This document shows positions 1-8,525 of a stretch of DNA of 64,000 bases, piece by piece. Source of the stretch: Paenibacillus woosongensis. Its GTDB lineage: Bacteria; Bacillota; Bacilli; Paenibacillales; Paenibacillaceae. Position numbers and translations under genes: made by a program. How positions within the stretch are numbered: position 1 is the stretch's first letter; every line of letters begins with the position of its first letter. The stretch is from assembly GCF_030122845.1 (NCBI RefSeq), contig NZ_CP126084.1, positions 4,092,001 through 4,156,000 of the forward strand. Direction: 5' to 3'. The notes beneath the pieces are model-generated. The model saw nothing but the letters and a program-made list of their open reading frames with translations, was not told where the DNA came from and did not search any database.

Positions 1-347
1 TTCCAGTAGTTATCCGGTGTAGATACGGCAGCGATAATTACGATGACAAAGAACAGGATAAGAAGTCCGTAAATTACGGTGCTAATAATTCCGCAAACCA
101 ATCCTGCTACGGAAAAGCCATGCCCTTTCTCTTGGGTAGCCTTTATTTCCTTAAAGGAAAGAGAAGCAATAATGATTGCCACGATACCTAAAATAAATCC
201 AATATACGGAATAGCAATTGACAAAATTCCCAAAACCAGCGCTGTAACTGATTTGCTATTCGTTCCCTGCTCTGCAGGCGGGGCAGGCGGCTGGGGCGGT
301 GCGGGCGGATAATTGTAGTTGTACTGCCCGGAAGAATTATAATCCAT
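1..347 (-). CDS. DUF4190-like small membrane protein (3' end outside window)
   Basis: The gene runs leftward off the window edge, so only about 115 residues are visible. The N-terminus is a Pro/Tyr-rich cytosolic tail (MDYNSSGQYNYNYPPAPP), followed by two hydrophobic hairpin segments (roughly residues 33-60 and 80-110) separated by a short charged loop with FKEIKATQEKG. This layout is that of DUF4190 membrane proteins, which have no known function. The start at 347 follows GAGGAGG at good spacing. It is not obviously coupled to the toxin-antitoxin genes, since a terminator lies between them. Confidence 0.7.
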   Translation of the reverse strand, partial: MDYNSSGQYNYNYPPAPPQPPAPPAEQGTNSKSVTALVLGILSIAIPYIGFILGIVAIIIASLSFKEIKATQEKGHGFSVAGLVCGIISTVIYGLLILFFVIVIIAAVSTPDNYW

Positions 348-498
348 TAAAAACGGTCCTCCTCAGAGAAATAGATATGATTATTATACCAGATTCAGCC
401 AATGAAGATATGCGAAAACGAAAAAATTCATTCTAACTATAAATGGAAAATCACGCACCCGACGTCATCTGCAGGAACGGAAGCATACCATCTGCATG

Positions 499-526
499 AA
501 AAAAGACGCCCTTGAGGCAGGGCGCC
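499..526 (-). terminator. Rho-independent terminator after ndoA
   Basis: Read leftward, GGCGCCCT-GCCTCA-AGGGCGTC forms a GC-rich hairpin followed at once by six T residues. It lies 27 bases after the ndoA stop. Confidence 0.8.
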
Positions 527-552
527 TAAGGAAGATTTCTCCCCCTTTTTCA

Positions 553-903
553 TCAAAAATCGATTAATCCCAGACTAATAAGCAGCGAATCGTTAACCTT
601 TTTCATCGTCTCATCATCCAGGTGGGTAATTTTGTCCGTTAATCTTTGCTTGTCAATCGTTCGTATCTGTTCAAGCAAGATGACGGAATCCCGGTCAAAT
701 CCATGCGTAGCCGCTTCAATCTCAACGTGAGTCGGGAGCTTCGCTTTTTGAATTTGAGCGGTAATGGCAGCAACGATTACCGTAGGGCTGAATCGATTGC
801 CGATATCGTTCTGGATGATAAGCACAGGTCTTACCCCGCCCTGTTCAGAACCGACCACAGGGGAAAGGTCTGCAAAAAATACGTCGCCGCGCTTTACAAT
901 CAA
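553..903 (-). CDS. ndoA: EndoA/MazF-type mRNA interferase toxin
   Basis: This is the PemK/MazF-fold endoribonuclease toxin of Bacillales, which cuts single-stranded RNA (at UACAU in the B. subtilis enzyme). The 116-residue length and the sequence (start [20 protein letters not shown]; also [15 protein letters not shown] and a C-terminal SLGLIDF) are close to B. subtilis NdoA throughout. The start codon is TTG, preceded by GGGGTG. The antitoxin stop lies only 3 bases upstream, so the pair is translationally coupled. Position next to alr and a ydcC homologue matches B. subtilis synteny. All family motifs are present, so it should be active. Confidence 0.96.
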   Translation of the reverse strand: MIVKRGDVFFADLSPVVGSEQGGVRPVLIIQNDIGNRFSPTVIVAAITAQIQKAKLPTHVEIEAATHGFDRDSVILLEQIRTIDKQRLTDKITHLDDETMKKVNDSLLISLGLIDF

Positions 904-906
904 TGG

Positions 907-1188
907 TCACACCCCGCTAACTAGGCGGTCCAGAGTGCTGTCTGCATCTTCCTCCGCGTGGAAAGCTTCAGAGGCCATGGTTAAGTTAATTTTGGCCATT
1001 TCCATGTAGCCGCGCTGCATAGACTCCCGGATGAAGCGTTTCTTCCGTTCGTTCAAATACAGTTTCATGGCTTGCCTAATAAGCTCACTACGATTGGAGT
1101 TCTCCATAGCTACGATTCCATCCACTTCCTGTAACAGATGATCCGGTAAGCTGATCATAATCCTTTTGGTGTTCTGCATATTGGCCAT
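907..1188 (-). CDS. ndoAI: EndoAI/MazE-type antitoxin
   Basis: This 93-residue ribbon-helix-helix protein is the partner of the toxin just downstream; it binds EndoA and probably represses its own operon. The N-terminal strand and helices (NTKRIMISLPDHLLQEVD, then NRSELIRQAMKLYL) are the DNA-binding RHH fold, and the acidic C-terminus is the expected toxin-wrapping segment. The chosen ATG has GGGGGTGG 9 bases upstream and gives the same length as the B. subtilis protein; an upstream in-frame start at 1254 would add residues without homology. Confidence 0.94.
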   Translation of the reverse strand: MANMQNTKRIMISLPDHLLQEVDGIVAMENSNRSELIRQAMKLYLNERKKRFIRESMQRGYMEMAKINLTMASEAFHAEEDADSTLDRLVSGV

Positions 1189-1444
1189 CGTTAAACATCC
1201 ACCCCCAAAACCTTGTCGACCCAGATCCTTGTGACTCAGTATAGCAATATTCAAGGATATTTATACAAAAGAATATATGCTAAGTGTATATCAAGTATGC
1301 TGCATTTCATTATAACCAAAATTGGCATGAGCGTACATACCTGATCATTTCCATCTTTTCGATCATAATGTATATCATTCGATGGACCTAGCATAAATTC
1401 CTTCCATATAGGAAGAGAGTTTTGTAGTTTTTTGTCTGCCTGTA

Positions 1445-2629
1445 TTAGGCAAACAACGGGTTAACCAAAATTTGCGGTCTATTTGTGCCTATGTATAGAC
1501 GGGGCACACGATGAGCCAACATACAAATCAACTCGTAGTTAATGGTACCGAGCATGGAGGCCAGTTCGTCCGCTGTAATCGTTGCACCGGACTGCCGGCC
1601 GATGAGAACAACCTCCTCACCGACTTGGATTTCTTCAGCTTCTTCAGCTAAAGATTGTAGCGAAACCATACATTGGTCCATGCAGATCGTTCCCACGACA
1701 GGGACGCGCCGTCCGCGAATAAGCATTTGCGCTTTACCGCTAAGCATCCGTGAATATCCGTCGGCATAGCCTATGGGCAGCGTTGCAATAATCTCTTCCC
1801 GGTCCGTCACATATTTCGCTCCGTAGCTTACGGAGGAATGCGGCGGCAAAGTCTTCACATGAACGGTTTCCGTCTTAAGAGACAGAACCGGATGAAGCGG
1901 AACCTGCTCCTTGTGAACCTCATCGGACGGGTAGAGACCATACAATGCGATGCCGATCCGCACCATCTGGCACGAAATCTCCGGTAAATCAATTGCAACC
2001 GCGCTGTTGCCTGTATGTATAATCGGGATATCCAAATCATAATGCTTCAGCGCATGAACCACATTCTGAAAACGTCGGTACTGTTCCAATGTATAGCTCT
2101 TATCTTGTTCATCCGCTGTTGCAAAGTGGGTAAATATGCCCTCCACTTCCAATTGCGGCAAGCTCATAGCATGGCGGATGAAATCCAGCGCCTCATCCCC
2201 GGGCAGGAGTCCGAGACGCCCCATACCAGAATCGATTTTGATATGAACTTTCAGTTTGCCGGGATACTCAACAGGATCAATAGCCTTTATCTCGTCAAGC
2301 ACCTCTCCGCTGAACAAAGTAAGCGTAATCCCATTCTCCCATGCCGCACGTATTCCGTGCGGAGGGGTATAGCCCAGAACCAGAATAGGAATGGTTAGAC
2401 CAGCTTGGCGCAGCTCCAGCGCCTCGTCCAGGAAGGCTACGCTAAGATAGTCGGCACCGTATTGCTCAAGTTCTTTGGCGATGGGCACAGCTCCATGTCC
2501 ATATGCATTTGCTTTAACGCATGCCAACAGCTTCATGTCCGCCGGTATTCTTCTCCGTAGAGCAGTATAGTTGGCATAAAGCGCGTCCAAATCGATTTCT
2601 GCTCGGGTAGGTCGATACTTCACTTGCAC
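1445..2629 (-). CDS. alr: Alanine racemase
   Basis: This PLP enzyme interconverts L- and D-alanine for peptidoglycan synthesis in the cytosol. Fold-type III features are visible: the PLP-lysine motif VKANAYGHG near the N-terminus, the HFATADE loop, SVSYGAKY carrying the second catalytic tyrosine, and ICMDQCMV near the C-terminus. I chose the GTG at 2629, which is preceded by AGAAGG at 11 bases and gives 394 residues, close to the usual ~390. An in-frame ATG at 2680 has no ribosome site and would add 17 residues. Its place between the ydcC homologue and ndoAI is the normal Bacillales order. Confidence 0.93.
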   Translation of the reverse strand: MQVKYRPTRAEIDLDALYANYTALRRRIPADMKLLACVKANAYGHGAVPIAKELEQYGADYLSVAFLDEALELRQAGLTIPILVLGYTPPHGIRAAWENGITLTLFSGEVLDEIKAIDPVEYPGKLKVHIKIDSGMGRLGLLPGDEALDFIRHAMSLPQLEVEGIFTHFATADEQDKSYTLEQYRRFQNVVHALKHYDLDIPIIHTGNSAVAIDLPEISCQMVRIGIALYGLYPSDEVHKEQVPLHPVLSLKTETVHVKTLPPHSSVSYGAKYVTDREEIIATLPIGYADGYSRMLSGKAQMLIRGRRVPVVGTICMDQCMVSLQSLAEEAEEIQVGEEVVLIGRQSGATITADELASMLGTINYELICMLAHRVPRLYIGTNRPQILVNPLFA

Positions 2630-2780
2630 TTTGTAGGTCACCTTCTCTAATGAGTGAAAATCCATCATCAAACAATACATTAATCGTAATGTTCTAGAAG
2701 GCGGCTGTCAATTATACAGAATAAGCCATATTGTGCATATGAAGTCATTTTAACCCATAATCCTGTTTTATCCAAATAAA

Positions 2781-2855
2781 AAGAAGAGACAGACTGACGG
2801 GTTCGATAGCTTCTACAGTCTATCTGAAGTACCGCAAGTCCGCCAGCCTCTTCTT
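2781..2855 (-). terminator. Likely terminator of the ydcC-like gene
   Basis: Leftward, AAGAAGAGGCTGGCGG can pair with a later CCGTCAGTCTGTCTCTTCTT that runs into a T-rich stretch. The stem is long and imperfect and starts at the stop codon, so the call is moderate. Confidence 0.45.
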
Positions 2856-3951
2856 ATTTACCCGTTTGTTCCTCCATAGACGCGGCGATTTTAACCATTT
2901 CGCTCACTGGAAGATTGTCGCTTGTAATACGGAATTCCATTCCATCCACAGTCCAGGTTAATGTCTGCAGCTCATCCCCTGTCAGCAGGCCGGCAGTAAA
3001 GCCGAGATCAACGACTGTTCCGGCAACTAGCGAAACCGTGCGATCCGGTGAACGGGATTCGGTTACCGTAAATTGATATGTACCGTCATATCGGAGCAAT
3101 ACGCTGCTTCTATCACTATCATCTACGACTTTGTCATCTTTATACACTACACCTTCAGGCAAATATGTCGGAACAATCACCCCAAATGGCTCGTTCAGCG
3201 CCGGTGCGGCAGAACCATCGCTCTCAGCTGCATTCGCTCCGGTCTCGGAAGCGTCCGTGCTCTCCACAAGCATCCCATTCTCATCAACTTCGAGCAGCGT
3301 CCCTTTGGCCCGTTGGCCAGCCGTGTCCAGATTATGCTGCATGTCGAATGATTTATCATCAAACTTCGCACCGAAATCAAATTTGTCAAATTTGACCTCG
3401 ACTACGACTTTCGCTTCGGCGTCCGAGACCTGCACCTGCTTCGGCGCATAGTCGTCTTTGTCCAGCCATATTTTTTGACGTACAAGCGCATGAGTATTAT
3501 AGTTTGCGGCCACATCGAATACATAGCTGTCCTTATCGCTTACGAATTGGCGCGTGTTGTCGCTCAGGATGCTGCGCACAAGCGTCTGATACAAGTAGAC
3601 CTGACCTTGGTTCTCCGGCCAATCGCTTTGGAACCGGAAGCTCTTGTTCAGGCTCGGCGTCAACACGTAAACGCCCTGATCGTTCTTAAGGACGATCTGC
3701 GTAATGTCCTTCTGGGCATTCGTCAGAGCAATCCGATAATAAGACGGATTCTGGTACCACACCTCAACCTTGTACTCCTGGGGCTTATCCCCCGTATAAA
3801 GCGTCATCGTTCCCGAGCCCTGGTAGCTCTCCAGCTTGGTAACGATTTTGTCCAAATCCTTGACGACACCGTCAGCATCCTTCTTGCCGCACCCGCCCAA
3901 CACAGCACTCAAGCATATCACAATGACTAGCGCCCAAGTGATCCGTCGCAT
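2854..3951 (-). CDS. ydcC: YdcC-like lipoprotein (LolA/DUF4367-type fold)
   Basis: This is a predicted lipoprotein on the outer face of the membrane. The signal peptide ends in the lipobox LGGC followed by GKKD. The first ~220 residues resemble the LolA/LolB-like domain of B. subtilis YdcC, a protein linked to sporulation, with a lipid-cavity-type beta sheet (GSGTMTLYTGDKPQEYKVEVWYQ). The last ~110 residues (PTYLPEGVVYKD and onward) resemble DUF4367. A low-complexity Glu/Ala linker joins the two. The ATG at 3951 has AGAGGGG 9 bases upstream; the ATG at 3960 touches that site and is less likely. It is transcribed towards alr. Confidence 0.8.
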   Translation of the reverse strand: MRRITWALVIVICLSAVLGGCGKKDADGVVKDLDKIVTKLESYQGSGTMTLYTGDKPQEYKVEVWYQNPSYYRIALTNAQKDITQIVLKNDQGVYVLTPSLNKSFRFQSDWPENQGQVYLYQTLVRSILSDNTRQFVSDKDSYVFDVAANYNTHALVRQKIWLDKDDYAPKQVQVSDAEAKVVVEVKFDKFDFGAKFDDKSFDMQHNLDTAGQRAKGTLLEVDENGMLVESTDASETGANAAESDGSAAPALNEPFGVIVPTYLPEGVVYKDDKVVDDSDRSSVLLRYDGTYQFTVTESRSPDRTVSLVAGTVVDLGFTAGLLTGDELQTLTWTVDGMEFRITSDNLPVSEMVKIAASMEEQTGK

Positions 3952-4064
3952 GAAGATCATCCCCTCTGCAGATTGATTTCCTAAACTGATAACATGTCTA
4001 TGAGGGAACTTGGCCGATTATGCGGACTAGTTTGACAAGCAGGAACTCGGCTTAAAAATGCGCG

Positions 4065-4310
4065 CTATTTCACAATTTTCAGAACCTGGTCAATGATTGG
4101 AGTAGAACCGATCGGCGCAATGCCTCGATTCCACAATTGCTGTTCAACGATATATACCTGATCTTTTTGAACCGCTTTAATGTTTTTCCACAGTGCCGGG
4201 CTCTTTAATTCATCTAACCTGCTCTTGGCTGTATCCTCTACATTCTCCATCAGGACAATATGATCCGGATTTAAACGATCTGGTTCGTCTATTCCAAGCA
4301 AATACACACT
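4065..4310 (-). pseudogene. C-terminal remnant of a FecB-type siderophore-binding protein
   Basis: About 80 codons read leftward match only the C-terminal lobe of an iron-siderophore ABC substrate-binding protein: DRLNPDHIVLMENVEDTAK, then LWKNIKAVQKDQVYIVE and a terminal PIIDQVLKIVK. The upstream part of the frame is antisense to a chemotaxis receptor, so the first three quarters of the gene, including signal peptide and lipobox, are missing. No start codon or ribosome site exists at the break. It is a dead fragment, probably left by a deletion or rearrangement that joined it to the receptor fragment at about 4310. Confidence 0.75.
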
Positions 4311-5307
4311 AGTGGATACGAGAAAAAAAGTAACTTCCCAGCAGCAAGCCTTGGATGAAGTTCTGCAAAACATGAACGATTCCAGCAAATCGGTGCTGGA
4401 GGCTGTCAGCCAGCTCTTGTCCGGTGCCGGCCAGTCGGCCAAGGCCAGCCAGGAAATCGTAACATCCATTGAAACGATCTCTGCGGGGGCTTACGAGCAG
4501 ACGAATAAGCTGGGCTAAGGGGGCGATAGCATTCAAAGCATGGTGGATCAGGTCGGTCACATTAACGAAAATGCCAGTGTAGTTACGGAGAGTTCCCTGG
4601 CAACCTCAAAGCAGGTCGTTTATGGACAAGAGAGGATTCATCTGCTGGCGAGCCAGATTCACGTCATTACTTGTGCCGTCAATAATGTGAACGAAGTGAT
4701 CCAGCAGCTGGCCGAAAGCTCTCAGGAAATCAACAAGCTCGTGGATCACATATCGTCCATCGCGAATCAAACTAATTTGCTGGCCCTCAATGCCTCGATC
4801 GAAGCAGCCCGGGCCGAAGAACATGGAAGCGGATTTGCCGTGGTCGCCGCGGAAGTTCGCAAGCTGGCCGGACAATCCAATGATTCGGCTGCCGAAATTC
4901 ACAGGAACGTTCAATCTTTCCAAAGCCGCATTGATCAGGTGCTCGGTGAAATGAATGTCAGCTTACGCGAGGTACAGAAAGGCAAGGAGCAGATTACCGA
5001 GATGCAGCGCGTCTTTGCTGAAATTTCCGAATCTTCAAAAACAGTCGATCAGCAAATTAATGACATCTCCGTCACGACCGATTTACTGCTCCAGCACTCC
5101 AAACAGACCAATGACATGATGATTCAGGTGTCCGAAATAACGTCGGCTTTTTTCTCAAACCTTGAGAAAATTTTATCCGCCGCAGAGGAGCAATCCGCAT
5201 CCTCCGATGCAGTTCATGATATCGCCTTGAACCTGGAATCGCTCGTTGCCGAGCTAGGCGGGATTGTCGGCAGCATTGAGAGGAGCTTATCGGCGGATAA
5301 ACTCTAA
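4311..5307 (+). pseudogene. Truncated methyl-accepting chemotaxis protein, with internal stop
   Basis: Only the cytoplasmic signalling domain of a chemoreceptor remains. The CheA/CheW-contacting hairpin tip is clear ([19 protein letters not shown], then [16 protein letters not shown]), flanked by long coiled-coil heptads. The ligand domain, membrane segments and HAMP domain are absent: the reading frame ends at about 4311 against the oppositely oriented siderophore-binding fragment. In addition a TAA at 4516-4518 (after TNKLG) breaks the same frame, and coding sense resumes immediately. Both defects argue for a non-functional relic. Confidence 0.8.
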
Positions 5308-5320
5308 ACTGTGCAGCAGG

Positions 5321-5373
5321 AAAAGGGCTCTCCCAAAAGCCATCCTAGATGACTGAGGAGCGCCCTTTTTTTT
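5321..5373 (+). terminator. Terminator after the chemoreceptor remnant
   Basis: AAAAGGGC and GCCCTTTT pair around an internal loop, with extra CTC/GAG pairing, followed by eight T residues. Confidence 0.6.
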
Positions 5374-5663
5374 CAGAAAGACTTTCCGTTTCTGCGGAAT
5401 CCATTTTCTCCCTTGCCTGATATCCGATTCTGTAGCTCATCTTATATAAGCTGTGTCGACACCAAGATGAGATGCCACGTACTAAGCTATGTCGTCTACA
5501 CTAAATGGAATTCATGCATCTAAGTATGGTCCAAACGCATGTTTTAGGGGATTAGATGGATTTTATGCACCTAAAATTAATAATCCAGCCCATGATGGCT
5601 TTCTTACTTCATCTAACGACATGGAATACAATTAAATCTACTTTCCTTTCCTTGTCGCAGAAA
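5374..5663. other. Non-coding stretch with a short repeated motif
   Basis: No gene is visible. Two similar 19-bp sequences occur 51 bases apart: ATGGAATTCATGCATCTAA at 5505 and ATGGATTTTATGCACCTAA at 5556. They may be part of a dispersed intergenic repeat, but I cannot test copy number elsewhere. Confidence 0.3.
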
Positions 5664-5909
5664 TTAACTACTATAAATCCATTTAGATGGGTCAAATAAA
5701 ATGGGTATGGCAGTGAGGAAGTTAGCAGGCATCCGCCTTGCTGCTTTCCTGATCAAAATCTCAATACAAAAAAATGGGATGGAAAACAGATTTTTAACGA
5801 TTTTTAATAACACCTGCTTAGACGTCTGTTCTATAGCGGCGAATGCAACTAAAAGATAAGAATCCTCGTAAACCGTCCGTGTGATCGAGTAACCGGGAAT
5901 GTTGATCAT
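5664..5909 (-). CDS. Doubtful small ORF, 81 residues
   Basis: I do not recognise this protein. From the ATG at 5909 (AAAAAGGAT upstream at about 9 bases) it reads MINIPGYSITRTVYEDSYLL, followed by a hydrophobic stretch around FSIPFFCIEILI and a basic segment. There is no terminator directly after it and no family resemblance. It sits in an AT-rich gap and may be a chance frame. Confidence 0.2.
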   Translation of the reverse strand: MINIPGYSITRTVYEDSYLLVAFAAIEQTSKQVLLKIVKNLFSIPFFCIEILIRKAARRMPANFLTAIPILFDPSKWIYSS

Positions 5910-6004
5910 TACGCTACAATCCTTTTTAACTGTGATATACCTCATTATAAACTAAAACGGTTAGCCTAATAGATTCTGAGCGTAAAAATCCTCGTCAATT
6001 TCGA

Positions 6005-6028
6005 GAAAAAAAAGAGCCTCCCGGGCTC
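6005..6028 (-). terminator. Rho-independent terminator
   Basis: Leftward GAGCC-CGGGA-GGCTC is followed by a run of nine T residues (8-9). It closes the small-protein gene ending at 6053. Confidence 0.75.
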
Positions 6029-6052
6029 CCATAAATAAGGACTATGTTCATC

Positions 6053-6316
6053 TTACAGCGTTACCAGCCTGCGCCGCCGTCTTCTCCGTCTTTCCAGCAG
6101 CAAGATGGCAAGCAAATCAAACAGCACGAGCGGAATGATAAACGGAGCAAACGCGGCATGGGCCTTGCTGCCCCGCTCATGGACGGATGACACTTGAAGG
6201 TACAGCTTATTCCCGCTTACCTTGACGATTTTACCGTACAGCACCGCCCCGGTCTTTGTTTTGATTTTGACCCGCTTATTCAAATGCTTCCTCGCCTGAT
6301 CACTGATCTTCACCAA
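6053..6316 (-). CDS. Small membrane-anchored protein with Sm-like N-terminus and poly-Arg tail
   Basis: The 87-residue product is not a family I can name. The first ~45 residues (HLNKRVKIKTKTGAVLYGKI, then VSGNKLYLQVS) look like a small beta barrel of the Sm/SH3-like type. A single hydrophobic segment follows (FAPFIIPLVLFDLLAILLL), then eight consecutive arginines before LVTL. The start is TTG at 6316, with GGAGGTGAT 5-6 bases upstream; a GTG next to it is possible. A membrane anchor followed by a cationic tail suggests contact with nucleic acid or anionic lipid, but this is inference. Confidence 0.6.
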   Translation of the reverse strand: MVKISDQARKHLNKRVKIKTKTGAVLYGKIVKVSGNKLYLQVSSVHERGSKAHAAFAPFIIPLVLFDLLAILLLERRRRRRRRLVTL

Positions 6317-6406
6317 GCTATATCACCTCCCCGGCTCATGACACAATATACGCGTCATTTGCCGGGGGAGTGTGGACGATTGCCCAACATACAAGTTATA
6401 TTATCC

Positions 6407-7654
6407 TCAAGAGGAAACGGCTTGTCCTTCCCGCTCGGCACGGGCCTGCTCCAGCTTCAGCATGCTCCGATGGGCCAAATACAAAAATGGGACGCCGGCA
6501 AAGGTCGTCAATCCAAGGAGAGCAAAGATAAGCTGCGACGAGGCAACCCCCAGGCCCTGGAGCAGAAAGCCGCCCAGTAAAGGCGCCAATACCATTCCCA
6601 GATTATTAAAACCAAACATGCCAAAGTACGCTCCCCGCAGCTCAGGCTCCGCTATGCGATCGACAAGCACATCCGTTGCCGTGAATACCAGCACTTCGCC
6701 AACCGTAAATATAACGACGCATATCATTAAAAAAGGAAGTGTATCCGACATCCCGAATAAAATAAGGCTTGCTCCTGTGAATAAATTACCAGCAATAATC
6801 GGCAGTGCCGGCGCAAAGCGGGCAGCGAGCCGAACGAGAGGATATTGAACCGCCAGCACGACTACCGCATTGAGCGATATCAGGTAACTGAACCATTTGA
6901 CTCCCTCCTCGATTCGCGGGCTCATCTCCATATACTGCGCCAGTGTCGAGTCGAAATGTCCATAACCGAGCACGCAGAAAATCATCCCGATCAGCACCAG
7001 CATAAATGTCCGGTTTCCGCTCGTCGCTTTCAAAGCCCCGCCGATGCTAAGCCGCTGCTCATTTTCTGTGCTCGCCTGTCCAAGCTCATGATAACGCCAA
7101 AATTGTACGACCAGACAGATGCCGTAACAGGCGTATACTACAGCCGCTATTAAAAACACGCTGTTCGAATCGGAAGCGCCTACCTGCAGTCCGAGCAGCG
7201 GTCCAATGACAACCCCGATGTTAATGGCCGCATATCGCAGATTGAATACGAGCAGCTTGCTTTCCTTGGGGGTAATATCGGCAAGAAGCGCGCGGGAAGT
7301 AGGCTCGAACGTCGCCCTGCACAGACCGTTTAAAGCATTCATAATGAAGAAAATCCATATTTTATTCGCAAATGCAAACCCCACAAACACGAGCACCCAA
7401 CCGAAAATCGCAATGAAGAGCACTTTTTTGCGCCCGATGACATCGGAGATATAACCGCCGTTAAAGCTGGCAAATACGCCGATCAGCGAGCTAACGGCTA
7501 CGACGATCCCTGTCTCTGCCGGCGTAGCTCCCATGGAGCGGATCAGGTAAATCGACAAGAACGGGATGCTCATCGAAATTGCAGTACGGCCAAAAATCGT
7601 GCCGATGATGATCGTCCAGGACAACGGGTGAATTTGTTTCAAATGAGCGTTCAT
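6407..7654 (-). CDS. MFS transporter (drug-exporter-like)
   Basis: This 415-residue integral membrane protein has the 12-helix major facilitator layout. The loop 2-3 motif GGYISDVIGRKKV is the MFS motif A (GxxxDxxGRKK). Sequence between helices 4 and 5 (RATFEPTSRALLADITP) is typical of multidrug-type exporters. The substrate cannot be deduced. The ATG at 7654 has AAGAAGGCGC upstream. It has its own sigma-A-type promoter and is divergent from the two-component/ABC cluster, but no regulator of its own is adjacent. Confidence 0.85.
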   Translation of the reverse strand: MNAHLKQIHPLSWTIIIGTIFGRTAISMSIPFLSIYLIRSMGATPAETGIVVAVSSLIGVFASFNGGYISDVIGRKKVLFIAIFGWVLVFVGFAFANKIWIFFIMNALNGLCRATFEPTSRALLADITPKESKLLVFNLRYAAINIGVVIGPLLGLQVGASDSNSVFLIAAVVYACYGICLVVQFWRYHELGQASTENEQRLSIGGALKATSGNRTFMLVLIGMIFCVLGYGHFDSTLAQYMEMSPRIEEGVKWFSYLISLNAVVVLAVQYPLVRLAARFAPALPIIAGNLFTGASLILFGMSDTLPFLMICVVIFTVGEVLVFTATDVLVDRIAEPELRGAYFGMFGFNNLGMVLAPLLGGFLLQGLGVASSQLIFALLGLTTFAGVPFLYLAHRSMLKLEQARAEREGQAVSS

Positions 7655-7698
7655 TTATGCGCCTTCTTTATTTACAATTTATTCAAAACTATTCAACC

Positions 7699-7727
7699 AT
7701 TTAACTCTTATTTTTTTAAACTGTCAA
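7699..7727 (-). promoter_or_regulatory. Sigma-A-type promoter of the MFS gene
   Basis: Read leftward, a perfect TTGACA (-35, 7722-7727) is separated by 17 bases from TTAAAT (-10, 7699-7704), about 45 bases before the start codon. Confidence 0.7.
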
Positions 7728-7814
7728 GATCTATGCCAGACTGCGAATGTGGTAAAATGAAGTCCAATCGATAGTCCAATTCCTGGAAACTAAAAGAATA
7801 GGAAGGTAACCGCT

Positions 7815-8525
7815 ATGAATCAAAACATACTGCTTGTAGAAGACGATGGTTCGATCAGCGAAATGGTTATTAATTGCTTGTCGAAAGAAGGGTTCTCTAT
7901 TACGCTCGCCCGCGACGGGGAGGAGGCCCTGCGCTTATTCGGCGAGCAGAGCTACGCGCTTGTGCTGCTGGATCTCATGCTGCCTTACTTAAACGGCATG
8001 GATTTCCTCAAGAAAATCAGGGAGCATAGCCGCGTCCCCGTGCTCATTGTGTCAGCGAAGGATAGCGAAGTAGATAAAGCGCTGGGACTTGGCTTTGGAG
8101 CGGACGATTACATCGCCAAGCCCTTCTCCTTGATTGAATTGACCGCCCGCGTCAAAGCCGCAATTCGGCGGGCGACGGAGTATTCGGATGCGGGAGGCTC
8201 CGCTTCCCACAGCCCGAAGATCATCACCGTGAAGGACATGACCATGGATATCGACAATATCCGGCTGACCAAACATGGGCGTGAAATTCATCTGACCGCT
8301 AAAGAGTGGAGCATCCTGAAGCTGCTGTTTACCTATCCGAGAAAGATATTCACTAAAGAGCAGATCTACCGCTCCGTTTGGGGAGACGAGTACTACGGCG
8401 ATGAGAACATGATTAACGTTCATATAAGCCGGCTGCGCGACAAAATCGAGGACCATCCTTCCTCCCCGCAATATATCAAGACCATATGGGGCATCGGCTA
8501 CAAATTGGGGGATTTTCAGGAATGA
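7815..8525 (+). CDS. OmpR-family response regulator (YcbL-like)
   Basis: The 236-residue protein has a receiver domain (acidic pair D10/D11, phospho-acceptor D53 in LLDLML, conserved K102 in AKPF) and a C-terminal winged helix (LTAKEWSILKLLF, then INVHISRLRDKIE, ending IWGIGYKL). It is the first gene of a regulator-kinase-ATPase-permease set in the same order as B. subtilis ycbLMNO, so it probably controls the ABC transporter downstream. The ATG follows GGAAGG at about 9 bases, and the stop overlaps the kinase start (ATGA). Confidence 0.92.
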   Translation: MNQNILLVEDDGSISEMVINCLSKEGFSITLARDGEEALRLFGEQSYALVLLDLMLPYLNGMDFLKKIREHSRVPVLIVSAKDSEVDKALGLGFGADDYIAKPFSLIELTARVKAAIRRATEYSDAGGSASHSPKIITVKDMTMDIDNIRLTKHGREIHLTAKEWSILKLLFTYPRKIFTKEQIYRSVWGDEYYGDENMINVHISRLRDKIEDHPSSPQYIKTIWGIGYKLGDFQE

